Source: Corynebacterium sp. NML98-0116
Lineage (GTDB): Bacteria > Actinomycetota > Actinomycetes > Mycobacteriales > Mycobacteriaceae
DNA: 64,000 bases
NCBI RefSeq assembly: GCF_001767255.1
Contig: NZ_CP017639.1
Span: forward strand, 2,045,233 to 2,109,232
Reading direction: 5' to 3'
Made by a program: the position numbers and the translations under genes. The notes under the pieces are model-generated. The model made no database searches and had not been told where the DNA came from. It worked only from the letters and a program-made list of their open reading frames with translations. Positions 53,716 through 63,600 of this stretch are shown one piece after another. The number at the start of each line of letters is the position of its first letter. The stretch's first letter is position 1.

Positions 53716-54399
53716 ATGAACGACGACACTTGGCTCATCATCCCCTGCTATAACGAAGGCCCCGTTATCCAGCAGGTCATTGAGCATGCGCGGGAAACGT
53801 TCCCGAACATCGTGGCCGTCAACGACGGCTCCCGCGACAATTCTGCCGACGCCATCCGCGCCGCTGGGGCCCACTTGGTCAACCACCCGGTGAACCTGGG
53901 GCAGGGCGCCGCGATCCAGACCGGGGTGGAGTACGCGCGCGCCCAGCCGGGTGCGAAGTACTTCGTCACCTTCGATGCCGACGGCCAGCACCAGGTCAAG
54001 GACGTGCTGCGCATGGTGCAGCGCCTGCGCACGGAGCCGCTCGACATCGTGGTGGGCACCCGCTTCGCCGGCCAGGACTCCTCGCAGGTCCCGTGGATCA
54101 AGCGCGTGGTGCTGCGCACGGTGGTGTTGCTCTCGCCGCGCACTCGTCGCCTCGGGCTTAGCGACGCCCACAACGGCCTACGCGCCTTCAACCTCAAAGT
54201 GGCCAACGAGATGAACCTGCGGATGAACGGGATGTCGCACGCCTCCGAGATTGTCACCCTGATTGACCAGCACAAGTGGCGCGTCGCCGAGGAACCCGTG
54301 GAGATCCTGTACACCGAGTACTCGATGAGCAAGGGCCAGTCGCTTATCAACGGCGTCAACATTCTGGCCGACACCATCGTGGCAGGGAGGCTCCCATGA
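53716..54399 (+). CDS. Glycosyltransferase family 2, dolichyl-phosphate-mannose-synthase-like
   Basis: 227 residues. I-I-P-C-Y-N-E-G, V-N-D-G-S-R-D-N-S, and F-D-A-D-G-Q-H (DxD) are the GT2 motifs of the DPM1/DpgS group, which makes polyprenyl-phosphate sugars. No transmembrane helices of its own; the next gene encodes a small DUF2304 membrane protein, a pairing frequently seen with this GT type. The ATG 53716 is chosen as its motifs begin right after. Overlaps the next gene by 4 bases. Confidence 0.88.
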   Translation: MNDDTWLIIPCYNEGPVIQQVIEHARETFPNIVAVNDGSRDNSADAIRAAGAHLVNHPVNLGQGAAIQTGVEYARAQPGAKYFVTFDADGQHQVKDVLRMVQRLRTEPLDIVVGTRFAGQDSSQVPWIKRVVLRTVVLLSPRTRRLGLSDAHNGLRAFNLKVANEMNLRMNGMSHASEIVTLIDQHKWRVAEEPVEILYTEYSMSKGQSLINGVNILADTIVAGRLP

Positions 54400-54737
54400 T
54401 CCAATTCGCACTGATCTGCGCCACCGTCCTGTTGGCGCTCTACTTTTTTGCTAACCGCCGCAAGGCGAACGCGAAGGCGTGGGTCAAGATCGGCTTCGGC
54501 GTGATGTTCGTCGCCGCCATCTGGGCGATCCTGCGCCCCGATGACGTCACCATCCTTGCCAACTGGTTGGGTGTTGCCCGCGGCACGGACCTGATGCTGT
54601 ACGTGCTGATCATCGCGTTCTTCTTCACCACCATCTCGACCTGGACCAGGTTCCGTGAACAGGAGCTGCGCTACGCCAGGTTGGCGCGGGCGGTAGCATT
54701 ACAAAACGCAGAACAACCAAAGGAGCACAATGAGTGA
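54396..54737 (+). CDS. DUF2304 family small membrane protein
   Basis: 113 residues with three helices (about 2-18, 30-48, 66-88) and a helical cytoplasmic tail with F-R-E-Q-E-L. DUF2304 proteins lie beside GT2 polyprenyl-phosphate glycosyltransferases and probably hold them on the membrane. ATGA overlap with the glycosyltransferase stop; 8-base overlap with the DsbA-like gene. Confidence 0.85.
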   Translation: MIQFALICATVLLALYFFANRRKANAKAWVKIGFGVMFVAAIWAILRPDDVTILANWLGVARGTDLMLYVLIIAFFFTTISTWTRFREQELRYARLARAVALQNAEQPKEHNE

Positions 54738-55461
54738 TACCAAGATCCCACCACTGATGTGGGCGTTTACGGCAGTACTGGCAATCGGCACCGGAGTGGG
54801 CGGCTACGTCATCGGCGCGAACTCCGCGACACCCGCCACGGAGACCGCCCAGACTGCACCGTCTCAGGCCGCCGAAGAGCCTGCCGCCGAACCGACTATG
54901 AACGAGGCCGCCGCCGACATCGAGCGCCGCGACGCTAACGACCCAATGGCCCTCGGCGACGTCGACGCCCCCGTCGTCCTCTCCGAGTTCTCCGACTGGG
55001 ACTGCCCATTCTGCATCAAGGCAAACGTTGAGATCATGCCGCAGATCATCAAGAACTACGTCGATGAGGGCAAGGTGCGCATCGAGTTCAACGACTTCGT
55101 AGTCAACGGCCAGGCCGCCGTCGAAGCAGCCCGCGCCGGCCGCGCTGCCGCCGACCAAGGCAAATTCTTCGAGTACCAGGACGCCTACATGGCAGAGGCC
55201 ATCAAGGCCAAAGGCCACCCCGACTTCGACATGGAGGACTTCGTCCGCTTCGCTGAAGCCGCAGGCATGCCGGACATGGAGAAGTTCAAGGCCGACGCCG
55301 CCAGCGACAAGTACGACGCCGCCCTGCAGGACGCCAACAACCTAGCGCAGCGTGCAGGCTTTAACTCCACCCCGTCCTTCCTGGTCAATGGCCAGGAAAT
55401 CATCGGCGCGCAGCCTTACGAGGCCTTCGAGCAGGCCATCGAGGACGCGCTGGCCAAGTAG
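54730..55461 (+). CDS. Membrane-anchored DsbA-like thiol-disulfide oxidoreductase
   Basis: 243 residues. N-terminal signal anchor (about 9-30), an Ala/Pro/Glu linker (about 33-60), and a thioredoxin-fold domain with helical insertion. Active site C-P-F-C in D-W-D-C-P-F-C (about 94-97), cis-Pro in S-T-P-S-F-L-V. It forms or shuffles disulfides in secreted proteins. RBS AAGGAG is inside the end of the upstream gene, so it is coupled to the cluster. Several secreted Cys-bearing proteins here (proteases, mycolyltransferases) could be substrates. Confidence 0.88.
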   Translation: MSDTKIPPLMWAFTAVLAIGTGVGGYVIGANSATPATETAQTAPSQAAEEPAAEPTMNEAAADIERRDANDPMALGDVDAPVVLSEFSDWDCPFCIKANVEIMPQIIKNYVDEGKVRIEFNDFVVNGQAAVEAARAGRAAADQGKFFEYQDAYMAEAIKAKGHPDFDMEDFVRFAEAAGMPDMEKFKADAASDKYDAALQDANNLAQRAGFNSTPSFLVNGQEIIGAQPYEAFEQAIEDALAK

Positions 55462-55468
55462 CTAGTTT

Positions 55469-56281
55469 CTAGGAATGCGCGATGACGTCCGCGACGTGGG
55501 CGTGGCCGCGCTGGTTCACGTGCAGCGGCATGTTGCGTGGCGAAGGGCCGAAATCGACCAGCCCGGCCCACATCCGGATGTGGTCCGGGGCACACATGTT
55601 GTTGTTCCACGTGGACGGCTTCAGGTCCAAAAATTCGACACCCGCTGCGCGCGCCAGGTCCACCTGCATCCACTGCGCGGTGTCCTCCCACGCTTGCACG
55701 AAGGGCATCGGGGTGGCGTCGTGCATGTTGTTGCCCAGCTGAAACAGGCACACGCGGTCGCCCTGCGTGATCTTCGGGTAGCCGACAATCTGGATGCGCG
55801 CGTTCGGCGCCGCCGCCCGGATACGGTTCACCTGCGGCACCATCGCGTCGACGAAGGCGCGACGCACCTGCTCCGGGGACCGGCCGCCGGTCGAATAGGT
55901 GTCATTGAAGCCGGTCGAGATGATGACGCGGGCCGTTGCCGGGTTCAGGGCGCGGTCGCGCAACGCGCGGTCAACCTGCAGGGAGAAATAGGGGCCAACG
56001 CGAGTTGAAACGGTGCCGGCACAGGAGTAGTCCATTGCCCGCAACCCGAGGCGCGCAGCCGCCTGCTTGCCCCAATTCCTCGCACCGGTTGGGCACCAGA
56101 CCTTCGCATCCGAGGAGCCTTGTGGCGTGGCGCCGATTTTTCCTGCCGCCCAGTCGTGGACTGTTGGGTCGGCAATGACTGAATCGCCGAAAACCACCAT
56201 GTTACGCGGCTGCGCGGTGGCCTGCGCTGGCACAATGGCCAGCGCGGTCGCGACGATCGCCGCCGTCAACTTACGAAACAC
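55469..56281 (-). CDS. Secreted SGNH/GDSL-family hydrolase
   Basis: 270 residues. Signal peptide (about 1-24). Block I is V-V-F-G-D-S-V (nucleophile Ser), block III has S-T-G-F-N-D-T, and the catalytic His is near the C-terminus (N-Q-R-G-H-A-H). SGNH esterases of corynebacteria are secreted lipases/esterases. The GTG at 56281 with GAAAGAAG upstream is selected; the 64-codon longer reading is not real. Divergent from the acyl-CoA ligase, convergent with the DsbA-like gene. Confidence 0.85.
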   Translation of the reverse strand: MFRKLTAAIVATALAIVPAQATAQPRNMVVFGDSVIADPTVHDWAAGKIGATPQGSSDAKVWCPTGARNWGKQAAARLGLRAMDYSCAGTVSTRVGPYFSLQVDRALRDRALNPATARVIISTGFNDTYSTGGRSPEQVRRAFVDAMVPQVNRIRAAAPNARIQIVGYPKITQGDRVCLFQLGNNMHDATPMPFVQAWEDTAQWMQVDLARAAGVEFLDLKPSTWNNNMCAPDHIRMWAGLVDFGPSPRNMPLHVNQRGHAHVADVIAHS

Positions 56282-56348
56282 AAGTGCACTTCTTTCACAT
56301 CTACAACAAGAACTACGCCTACTTTGCCAGATGTCATAGAATAGAGCA

Positions 56349-57893
56349 ATGTTTCTCCGCTTTCTCAGGGCCACCCACCGCGCCGGAATGATCAGCCTCG
56401 GCAACAGCCCGAAAGCAGCGCTAGGGGTTATACCAAATCTGCTCCGCTTCCGTTTCACCACCGCCCGCGCCATCGAACAGGGCTACCTCGCCGCCCCCGA
56501 GCGCACCGCCCTTATCGACGACGCCGGCCTCCTCACCTACCGCGACCTCCGCACCCAAGCGCGCAACGTGGCCCGCTGGATCCTCAGCGTCACCGACCAG
56601 CCGCGCATCGGCGTCATCGCCCGCAATGGCCGCGGCATCATCCTGCCACTCGGCGCTAAAGGCTACACCGGCGGCTCCATCTTCCTCCTCAACGTCGGCT
56701 CCTCCACCGAACAGCTCCGCGGGTGTATCGAGGAAAACGACATCAACGTCCTCTTCACCGACGACGAGTTCCTGCCCCGCATCCCGAAGGTCACCGGCAT
56801 GGTAGTGGTTGATGGGGCGAAGTTGGCGTCGATAAGTATGGGTGGCGGCGACGCCGCGCTGCCGCTGTTTCCGAAACATGGCGACATCGTGCTCATGAGC
56901 TCGGGCACCTCCGGCATCCCCAAGGGCATCCTGCGCGCCGAGCCCGCCCTCCCCTTCGTGGTCACCGGCTACCTCGAGGCGATCCCCTTCCGCGCCGGCG
57001 ACACCGTCCAGACGACCGCCTCCATGTTCCATACCTGGGGCTGGTCCGCGCTCAACATCACGCTTGGGGTCGGCGGTACCATCGTTACGCAGCGTGTCTT
57101 CGACCCCGACAAGGTTTTTCGGCAGCTCGAACACTTCCGTTGCGACGGCCTCATCTCCTCCCCCATCTTCCTCAAACACATGCTTGACCTCGAGGGAGAG
57201 TACGACACATCGCGCCTGCGCTTCATAGGCACCGCCGGCAACGCCCTGACCCCACTCCTCGCCGAGCGCCTCATCGACCGTTTCGGACCCATCGTGGCCA
57301 ATATCTACGGCTCCACCGAACTCGCCCTCGCCGCAGCCGCCGACGCCACCACCGTCGCCAACGACCCGACCTGCGTCGGCCGCGTCCCACCCGGCACCAC
57401 CCTGCGCATCTACGACGACGCAGGCCGCGAAGTCCCCACCGGCACCGTCGGGCGCATCTTCCTCAACAACGAAACCGCCCTGCGCGGCTACACCAACCCC
57501 GACACGCCCATGGTCACTATCGACGGCCTCATCGAAATGGGCGACCTCGGGTACTTCGACAACCAGGGCCTCCTGCACGTCGTGTCCCGCAGCGACGACA
57601 TGATCATCGTCGGCGGCGAAAACGTCCACCCCCAATCCGTCGCAGCAGTCCTCGAGCGCATGCCAGGTATCGACGACCTCTACGTCGGCAGCGTCGACGA
57701 CCCCGATACCTTCAAACGCGTCGCCACCTGGATCGTCCGCACTGACGATCGCGCCGGCCAGGCGTTGACGGCTGCCAGCGTCCAGGATTGGGTTCGCGAC
57801 CACCTCGCCGAGCATTCCATCCCCCGCGACGTCCACTTCGTCGACGCGCTGCCACGCAACGCCACCGGCAAAGTGGTGCCGCGGGAGTTGTAG
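56349..57893 (+). CDS. AMP-dependent acyl-CoA synthetase/ligase
   Basis: 514 residues. L-M-S-S-G-T-S-G-I-P-K-G is the AMP loop (about 182-193), Y-G-S-T-E about 318-322, G-D-L-G-Y and V-G-G-E-N-V-H-P the hinge, N-A-T-G-K-V-V-P at the end with the catalytic Lys. It is more distant from the two FadD at 30.6-34.1 kb than they are from each other. A basic N-terminus (F-L-R-A-T-H-R-A-G-M) is typical of actinobacterial acyl-ACP/CoA ligases. Substrate unknown; adjacency to a secreted SGNH hydrolase suggests lipid metabolism. The 10-mer occurs twice (56511 and 56827, the second forcing a rare ATA codon). Confidence 0.9.
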   Translation: MFLRFLRATHRAGMISLGNSPKAALGVIPNLLRFRFTTARAIEQGYLAAPERTALIDDAGLLTYRDLRTQARNVARWILSVTDQPRIGVIARNGRGIILPLGAKGYTGGSIFLLNVGSSTEQLRGCIEENDINVLFTDDEFLPRIPKVTGMVVVDGAKLASISMGGGDAALPLFPKHGDIVLMSSGTSGIPKGILRAEPALPFVVTGYLEAIPFRAGDTVQTTASMFHTWGWSALNITLGVGGTIVTQRVFDPDKVFRQLEHFRCDGLISSPIFLKHMLDLEGEYDTSRLRFIGTAGNALTPLLAERLIDRFGPIVANIYGSTELALAAAADATTVANDPTCVGRVPPGTTLRIYDDAGREVPTGTVGRIFLNNETALRGYTNPDTPMVTIDGLIEMGDLGYFDNQGLLHVVSRSDDMIIVGGENVHPQSVAAVLERMPGIDDLYVGSVDDPDTFKRVATWIVRTDDRAGQALTAASVQDWVRDHLAEHSIPRDVHFVDALPRNATGKVVPREL

Positions 57894-57950
57894 CGGGCAT
57901 TCGGCGCGCGGGTTAGCACGTAGCAGCCTCACATGAGACGCTCCAAATCG

Positions 57951-58054
57951 TTCCGGTCGAGGTCTTAGAAGCGTGCGATGCTGGTCGCCGGAAATCAGTC
58001 GGGCTGGGAGAAAATGGGCGACCTGCGTCGCACTCCTTGAACACCTCGACCGGA
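57951..58054. repeat. Family B inverted-repeat element, best preserved copy
   Basis: About 104 bases with imperfect terminal inverted repeats of roughly 38 bases: left end CCGGTCGAGGT then GCGTGCGATGCTGGTCGCC, right end GGCGACCTGCGTCGCACTCC then ACACCTCGACCGG. The central 25-30 bases differ between copies. It sits in the 297-base gap before the small anchored protein; nothing else but that gene's promoter is seen there. Confidence 0.8.
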
Positions 58055-58190
58055 GCGAGTACCGCCCGGAGACCAGCCGCAAACCACCCCCACCTACCCC
58101 CGAATTCCCACGTTAACGCTGTCGCAACATGCGGTGTCGGAAACTAATCGCGTACACCTGGTACACCCACTCGACCTCAAGGAGGACACC

Positions 58191-58850
58191 ATGAAACGTA
58201 TTGTTACCTGCGCTGCTGCCACTGCGATCGCGCTCGGCACCATTGCCGCACCCGCCCACGCCGCGACGGTGAACGTGAAGGACAAGGACGGCATGTGCAC
58301 TGTGCAGCTCTCGGCCGACGAGCAGCGCTTCGTCGTCTCCTGGTTCGAAGCGTCGAAGGCGATTGGGCTGCATGAGCAGGCACGCGACTTCGTGGCCGCC
58401 GTGGATACTGCTTACCCGGACGCCACGAAGCGCCCAACCAAGCTCGCCGAGAAGTACGCCGAGGCACAGAAGACGGTGAAGGAGACGAAGCCGACGAAGG
58501 AGCGCACGCTCGAGGGCATCGACCCGGCCAAGCGCCAGGTCGGTCCGGAGATGAAGCGCGCTGAGGTGCCGTTTGGCGTCGAGAAGAGTGATGAGGCGCT
58601 GTATAAGGCGTGGGCCGCCACGCCAGCTGGGAAGGTCGCCGAGAAGCAGGCAATGCTTGACGACGCCGACTCCGCCGCGGCCGCTGCCTGCGCGAAGGGC
58701 GCCCAGGCGGATGTTGCGTACCCGACGGCGGAGCCGGAGCTGAACGTGGCGGCGATTGTTGGTGGCGTGATCGCGGCGGTGCTCGCGATCATTGGCCTGA
58801 TTGCCGCGCTGCCGAAGCTCGGCGTGAAGTTGCCGATGCTTCCTATGTAG
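58191..58850 (+). CDS. Secreted, C-terminally membrane-anchored helical protein
   Basis: 219 residues. AAGGAGGA lies 6 bases before the ATG. Signal peptide (about 1-24, cleaved at A-H-A-A). The mature part is mostly helical with two cysteines (G-M-C-T-V and A-A-C-A-K), consistent with one disulfide. One C-terminal helix (N-V-A-A-I-V-G-G-V, about 185-208) is followed by a tail ending L-P-M-L-P-M. No enzyme motif. Convergent with the alkaline phosphatase gene 14 bases away. Confidence 0.75.
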   Translation: MKRIVTCAAATAIALGTIAAPAHAATVNVKDKDGMCTVQLSADEQRFVVSWFEASKAIGLHEQARDFVAAVDTAYPDATKRPTKLAEKYAEAQKTVKETKPTKERTLEGIDPAKRQVGPEMKRAEVPFGVEKSDEALYKAWAATPAGKVAEKQAMLDDADSAAAAACAKGAQADVAYPTAEPELNVAAIVGGVIAAVLAIIGLIAALPKLGVKLPMLPM

Positions 58851-58864
58851 ACAGGTAGTAGCTG

Positions 58865-60427
58865 CTAGAACTTAGGCAGCTGCGTGCGCAGGTTGTCCAC
58901 CAGGGATGGTGCTGCCTGTGCGATCACAGCCAGTAGACCGGCGACTCCGAGGATGGACAGGATGGCGATGAGCCACGGGGAGTCGGCGGAGGAGCCGTCG
59001 GCAGGCTTCTTGTTGTCTGCTGGCTTTTCGCCGTTCCACCACTTGTCCAGGGTGAGGCGGGCGACGGTGGTGTTGTCGATGTAGGAGCCGCGGATCTTGT
59101 CGGTGTGCTTGGTGGATGCTTCGTAGATGTCGTCGGCACCTGCGCCCTTGTACCAGAAGCCGACGAGCTGGTTGGTGTGGTTGTCGGAGTTGTAGGTGTG
59201 CTCCGGCTTGGCGCCCTTTTCGCCGCTGAGCTCGCTGTACTTGTCGGTGTCCTGCGGGCCGGCGAGGTAGCCGGTTTCGTGGTCGGCGGTGACGATGAGC
59301 AGGGTGTCCTCCCAGGAGGAGTTCGCCTCGACCCACTTTTCGACGGCCTCTACCGCGTCAAAGAAGTCGATGGTCTCTTCGATGGAGCGGCCGATGGTGT
59401 TGGCGTGGCCGGTCCAGTCGATGGCGCCGCCTTCAATCATGAGGTGGAAGCCGTCTTCGTCCTGGTTGAGGGTGTTCAGGGCGCCGAGCGACATGGTGGC
59501 CAGGGTTGGCACGCCCTTGTTGAACTCGGTCAGGTACGGGCCGACGTTCGCCTTGTCTTCGCCGTCGGAGCCTGCGCGGCCCTGCTGCAGCGTGTTGGCC
59601 ACGGGGGCGAGGCCGAAGACCTTCTTGGCGTCCTTGTTGGCTGCCTTGGCGAGGGACTCGAAGTCCGCCTGGTCGGTGACGAGGCTCCAGTCGGTTTCGC
59701 CGTTGGCGACCTTGTTGTAGGTCTCCTCGGTGATGTACTTGGGGTTGAACTTGCCGGTTTTTTGGGCGTTGTCGTCGTAGAGCGGGTGGCCGGCGCCCAT
59801 GATGACGGACAGTGGGCTGTCGGGCCCGAGCATTTCGTCGGCGAGCTGGGTGTAGTTGCTGCGGTTCTCGTTGTGGCCGCCCCAGCCTGCCGGGGTGGCG
59901 TGGTTGAACGGCACAGTGGACACGACGCCGGCGGCCTTGCCCTGCTTCACGGCGCGCTGGGAGGTGTTCTCCAGTTTCTCACCCTTGTGGTCGACGCCGA
60001 TCTTGCCGTTGTCCGTCTTGACGCCGGTGCCCATGGCGGTGGCAGCTGCGGCGGAGTCGGTGAAGTTCTTGTTGATCCAGTCGCGGTCGCTCCACGCCTT
60101 GATTTCGTCGTACTCGTTGCCGTACTGGAAGGTGGTCATGGAGGTGTGCTTCCAGCCCTTGTCCTCCTGCTCGAAGGTCTGGACTGGTTTGCCGTCGACG
60201 TTGGAGATGCTGTTGATGCTGTTTTCGCCGTTGAGCATCCACTTGGACTGGCCAGTCTGCCACAGGTTGGCTGCTGCGACGTGGTTGTAGCCCATGCCGT
60301 CGCCGACCATGTAGATGATGTTCTTCGGCGCCTTCGGTTCAGCGGCGTGCGCAGGCGTTGCGACGACAGCGAGCGCCACCACTGCGGACGTTGCTGCAGC
60401 GGCGACACGTGGGTTGGTAAAAGCCAT
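58865..60427 (-). CDS. Alkaline phosphatase, secreted and membrane-anchored
   Basis: 520 residues. Signal peptide (about 1-29). The metal site starts with I-Y-M-V-G-D-G-M-G; the phosphorylated Ser is in T-D-S-A-A-A-A-T-A; further ligands in D-W-T-G-H-A-N and A-D-H-E-T-G. These are features of the E. coli PhoA superfamily. A C-terminal helix (about 480-500) and a tail ending L-P-K-F anchor it to the membrane, unlike the soluble E. coli enzyme. AAGGAAAC precedes the ATG. A PHO-box-like direct repeat lies 114-136 bases upstream, in keeping with phosphate control. Confidence 0.92.
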   Translation of the reverse strand: MAFTNPRVAAAATSAVVALAVVATPAHAAEPKAPKNIIYMVGDGMGYNHVAAANLWQTGQSKWMLNGENSINSISNVDGKPVQTFEQEDKGWKHTSMTTFQYGNEYDEIKAWSDRDWINKNFTDSAAAATAMGTGVKTDNGKIGVDHKGEKLENTSQRAVKQGKAAGVVSTVPFNHATPAGWGGHNENRSNYTQLADEMLGPDSPLSVIMGAGHPLYDDNAQKTGKFNPKYITEETYNKVANGETDWSLVTDQADFESLAKAANKDAKKVFGLAPVANTLQQGRAGSDGEDKANVGPYLTEFNKGVPTLATMSLGALNTLNQDEDGFHLMIEGGAIDWTGHANTIGRSIEETIDFFDAVEAVEKWVEANSSWEDTLLIVTADHETGYLAGPQDTDKYSELSGEKGAKPEHTYNSDNHTNQLVGFWYKGAGADDIYEASTKHTDKIRGSYIDNTTVARLTLDKWWNGEKPADNKKPADGSSADSPWLIAILSILGVAGLLAVIAQAAPSLVDNLRTQLPKF

Positions 60428-60540
60428 GAGTTTCCTTCACAGAATCAGTACTTGGTTTTAAGCCGCCGGGTTGGCGACACAACGATTCTGCGAAAGCAAT
60501 GTGAGTTTCCGGAGACATTCCGGTTATGTTTGGCGCAATT

Positions 60541-60563
60541 TTGGGTGAACGCTGAGCGAACCC
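60541..60563 (-). promoter_or_regulatory. PHO-box-like direct repeat upstream of the alkaline phosphatase gene
   Basis: On the minus strand GTTCGCTCAGC is followed directly by GTTCACCCAAA, two 11-base units that begin with GTTC. This resembles the direct repeat recognised by actinobacterial PhoP/RegX3-type regulators (GTTCACC units spaced 11 bases). One unit matches well, the other partly. Confidence 0.45.
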
Positions 60564-60582
60564 TTTCAGTGTCCGGAACGCC

Positions 60583-60614
60583 AAAAGGCGCCACCCGGTG
60601 TGGGTGGCGCCTTT
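60583..60614 (-). terminator. Terminator of the G5-repeat gene
   Basis: Perfect 13-bp stem (AAAGGCGCCACCC with its complement) and a 5-base loop, with T-runs at the end of the stem on the minus strand. It begins 18 bases after the stop codon at 60633. Confidence 0.8.
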
Positions 60615-60632
60615 CATTCGACTCTGCGCGGT

Positions 60633-63600
60633 TTACTTCTGCTCAGAAGAACCAGCCTTGGCCTTGTCGGCAGGCGTGTCGCCCTTCGACGAGCCGAGGA
60701 TGGTCAAGCCGTTATTGAACCCGTCCTCCTCACAGGCCTGGGCGATCAGAACACCCAGCATGCTGACCGCGGCAATCGCGCCAAGCGCGATACCCAGCGG
60801 GCGCAGCTGCTCGCCGTAGCCAGCGAACTGACGGTTCACGGCGTCTGCCTTCGCACGCAACTCACGGACCCACTCCGGGTCTTCGTGACGGCGACCCTGC
60901 TGACCGTGGCCCCAGTCATGCTTTGGCATGGACTCCTGGAAACGGGCGTTCAGCTCAGCACCAGCCTGCTGCAGCTGCGGACCGAACGCTTCGTTCACGC
61001 CGTAGCCGATACCAGCAAGGAGGCCGATTGGCAGCAGCCACAGCAGCGGGCTGTTGACCGCGAACGCGTTCGCGGCACAGCGCTTCGCCTTCTCGGACGA
61101 GGCGTTGGCGCCTGGCTCTGCAGGAGTCGAAGGCTCGGTTGGCTTCGACGGGTCGGTCGGGTCGGTTGGGCTCTTCTTCGTGCCGACCTTGATGATCAGC
61201 TTCTGCGGAGCAACCTCGACGACACTGCCGTCTTCCTTATGGATGCGCTGACCAGGCTTACCCGGCTGCACAACCTCGTGCTTGCCCGATTCGAGCTCGG
61301 AGTCCTCAACGACCTCGTAGTCGTAGGCGACCTCCTCAGTCCAGCCGGTGCCCGCCGGTGGCTTGGTGCCAACGCGAACAACGCGCTCAACTGGCTTCTC
61401 CACCATCTCGGCGACGGGGCTGCCGTCGACAACCTTGATGGTGTAACGGCCGTCCTTACCCGCAACGTCTTCGACTTCCTCGCCTGGCTTCAGGTTCGGG
61501 TCGTAGACAATCCGGGTGGTGTAGCGGACCTTGATCTCCAGGTCGCCACCAGGCGTCGGCTGCTCAGGCTGATCCGGGTTCTCCGGATCGTTGCCCGGCT
61601 TCTTGGTGCCGATGAGGATAACGTGGTCCTGCTTCTCCACGACGGTCTCTTCGGTGCCGTCAGACTTGTGGTGGACCAGGCCTGGCTTGCCTTCCTGCTC
61701 GACCTTGTGCTTGCCAGCCTCGATGGTTGGGTCAAGTTTGACTTTCACCTCGAACGGGATTCGCTCATTCCACTCGATATCCGCAGGTGGCTTGGTGCCA
61801 ACACGGATGATCTTCTCGACTGGCTCCTTCACGACCTTCACCGAAGGCTGACCCTTTTCGACGGTCACCTCAACCTTGCCGTTTGCGCCTTCCTGGTCCA
61901 CGATTTCCTGACCAGGCTCGAGCGTCTCGTCGTAGATGATCTTCGTGGTGAACGGAAGCTCGACTTCCTTCGGATCGATCGACGGCCCTGGTTCATCGGT
62001 CGGAGGCGTCGGTTGCTCCGGTTCATCGGTCGGTGGTGTTGGGTTCGCAGGCTTCTTGGTGCCGACGCGGATGATCGCCTTCTTCGGCTCCTTCGTACGC
62101 TCGGTCTTCACCACAGGCTCGCCGGATGGTTTGCCGTCGACAAGCTTCTGCGTGGAGGTGACGACCTCCTCGCCGAACTCGCCCTGCTCGATGACCTGCT
62201 TGCCTTCTTCAAGGTTCGGGTCTTCGACGATCTCGGTTTCGAACTCGACCAGGCGGGTGGTCTTGGAGACGACGCTGTCGTCCTCAAGGCCTGGGCCGAA
62301 CTCGACGATCCGCGGAGTCGGCTCGGTGCGAGCTGTCTCCTCCGTCTTGGCGGCCTCACCGTTGGTGCCGGTGAATGTCGCGGTAAAGGTTGCCTCGCCG
62401 TCCTTACCTTGCTGGACGACTCGCACCTCACCCGGGGCAAGGTTCAAGTTCGGGCGCAGCTCCGTCGGGTACGGAATTGGCTCCTTCCACTCCACCTTGT
62501 CGGATGCAGTTGCCTGCTTGGTACCGACCTTGATGACCTCGGTGACCGGCTCAGAGTTGGTCGTCTCGCCGCGCTTGGCATCAACAACCTTGCTGTTCTC
62601 GATCGTCTGGGTGATCTTGGTGGTCTTCTCACCAGGCTGGCCCTTGGTGACGATCTTGTACTCGCCAGCCGGAATCTCTGGGTCGTACTCAACGACGGTG
62701 TCGAACGGGATCGGCAGCTTCTCTTCCAGCTCGTACGTGCCATTGGTCATGGAACCGACACGGACGATCTTCTTCTTCGGTGCCTTGGTCTGCTCGACGG
62801 TGATGTTCGGCTCGCCGTCTGGCTTGCCATCCTTGATCTTCTGGGTCGAGGTGATCAGCTCCTCGCCCTTCTCGCCTTCCTGCTCGACCTTGGTCTGGCC
62901 GACCGGCACCGTGTTGTCCACGATGAACTCGGTCTCGTAGTTGACCTCGCGTGTCTTTGTCGACGTCAGCGTCTGGTCAGGAGTGGTCGGACCGTACTCG
63001 ATGATCTCCTTGACCGGGTCCTTGGTCTGCTTCTCCTCAGGCTTCACGGAAGAATCGTCGCCCTTGGAGGTGAAGTCAGCCGTGAAAGTCTTCTCGCCAG
63101 GGACGCCCTTCTGGACGACCTTGATCTCACCCGGCTTCAGATCCTTGTTCGGACGCGTCTCAACCTCGAACGGAACTGGCGCCTTCCACTCGACCTTCTC
63201 AGAGGTCTCGGACGGCTTGGTGCCGACCTTGATCACCTGATCGACAGGCTGCTCGGTGACCTTCTCCTCGACGGTAGCTTCGCTATCCGGCTGGGAGTTG
63301 GTGACCTTCTGGGTCACTGTGGTGGTCTTCTTACCCGGCTTACCTTCGGTGACTACCTCGGACTTGCCAGCAGGCATGTTCGGGTCGTATTCGATTTTCA
63401 CACCGAATGGAACCTCAGACTCAACGGTCTTCTTGGTCTCACCGGCGGTCTTGGTACCGACGCGGATGATCTGCTTCGTGGGCTCCGCGGTGCGCTCAGT
63501 CTTCACGACCGGGTCGCCGGAAGGCTTACCGTCAACAAGCTTCTGCGTGGAGGTCACGGTGTCCTCACCGAGCTTGCCCGCCTGATCCACCTTTTGCTCA

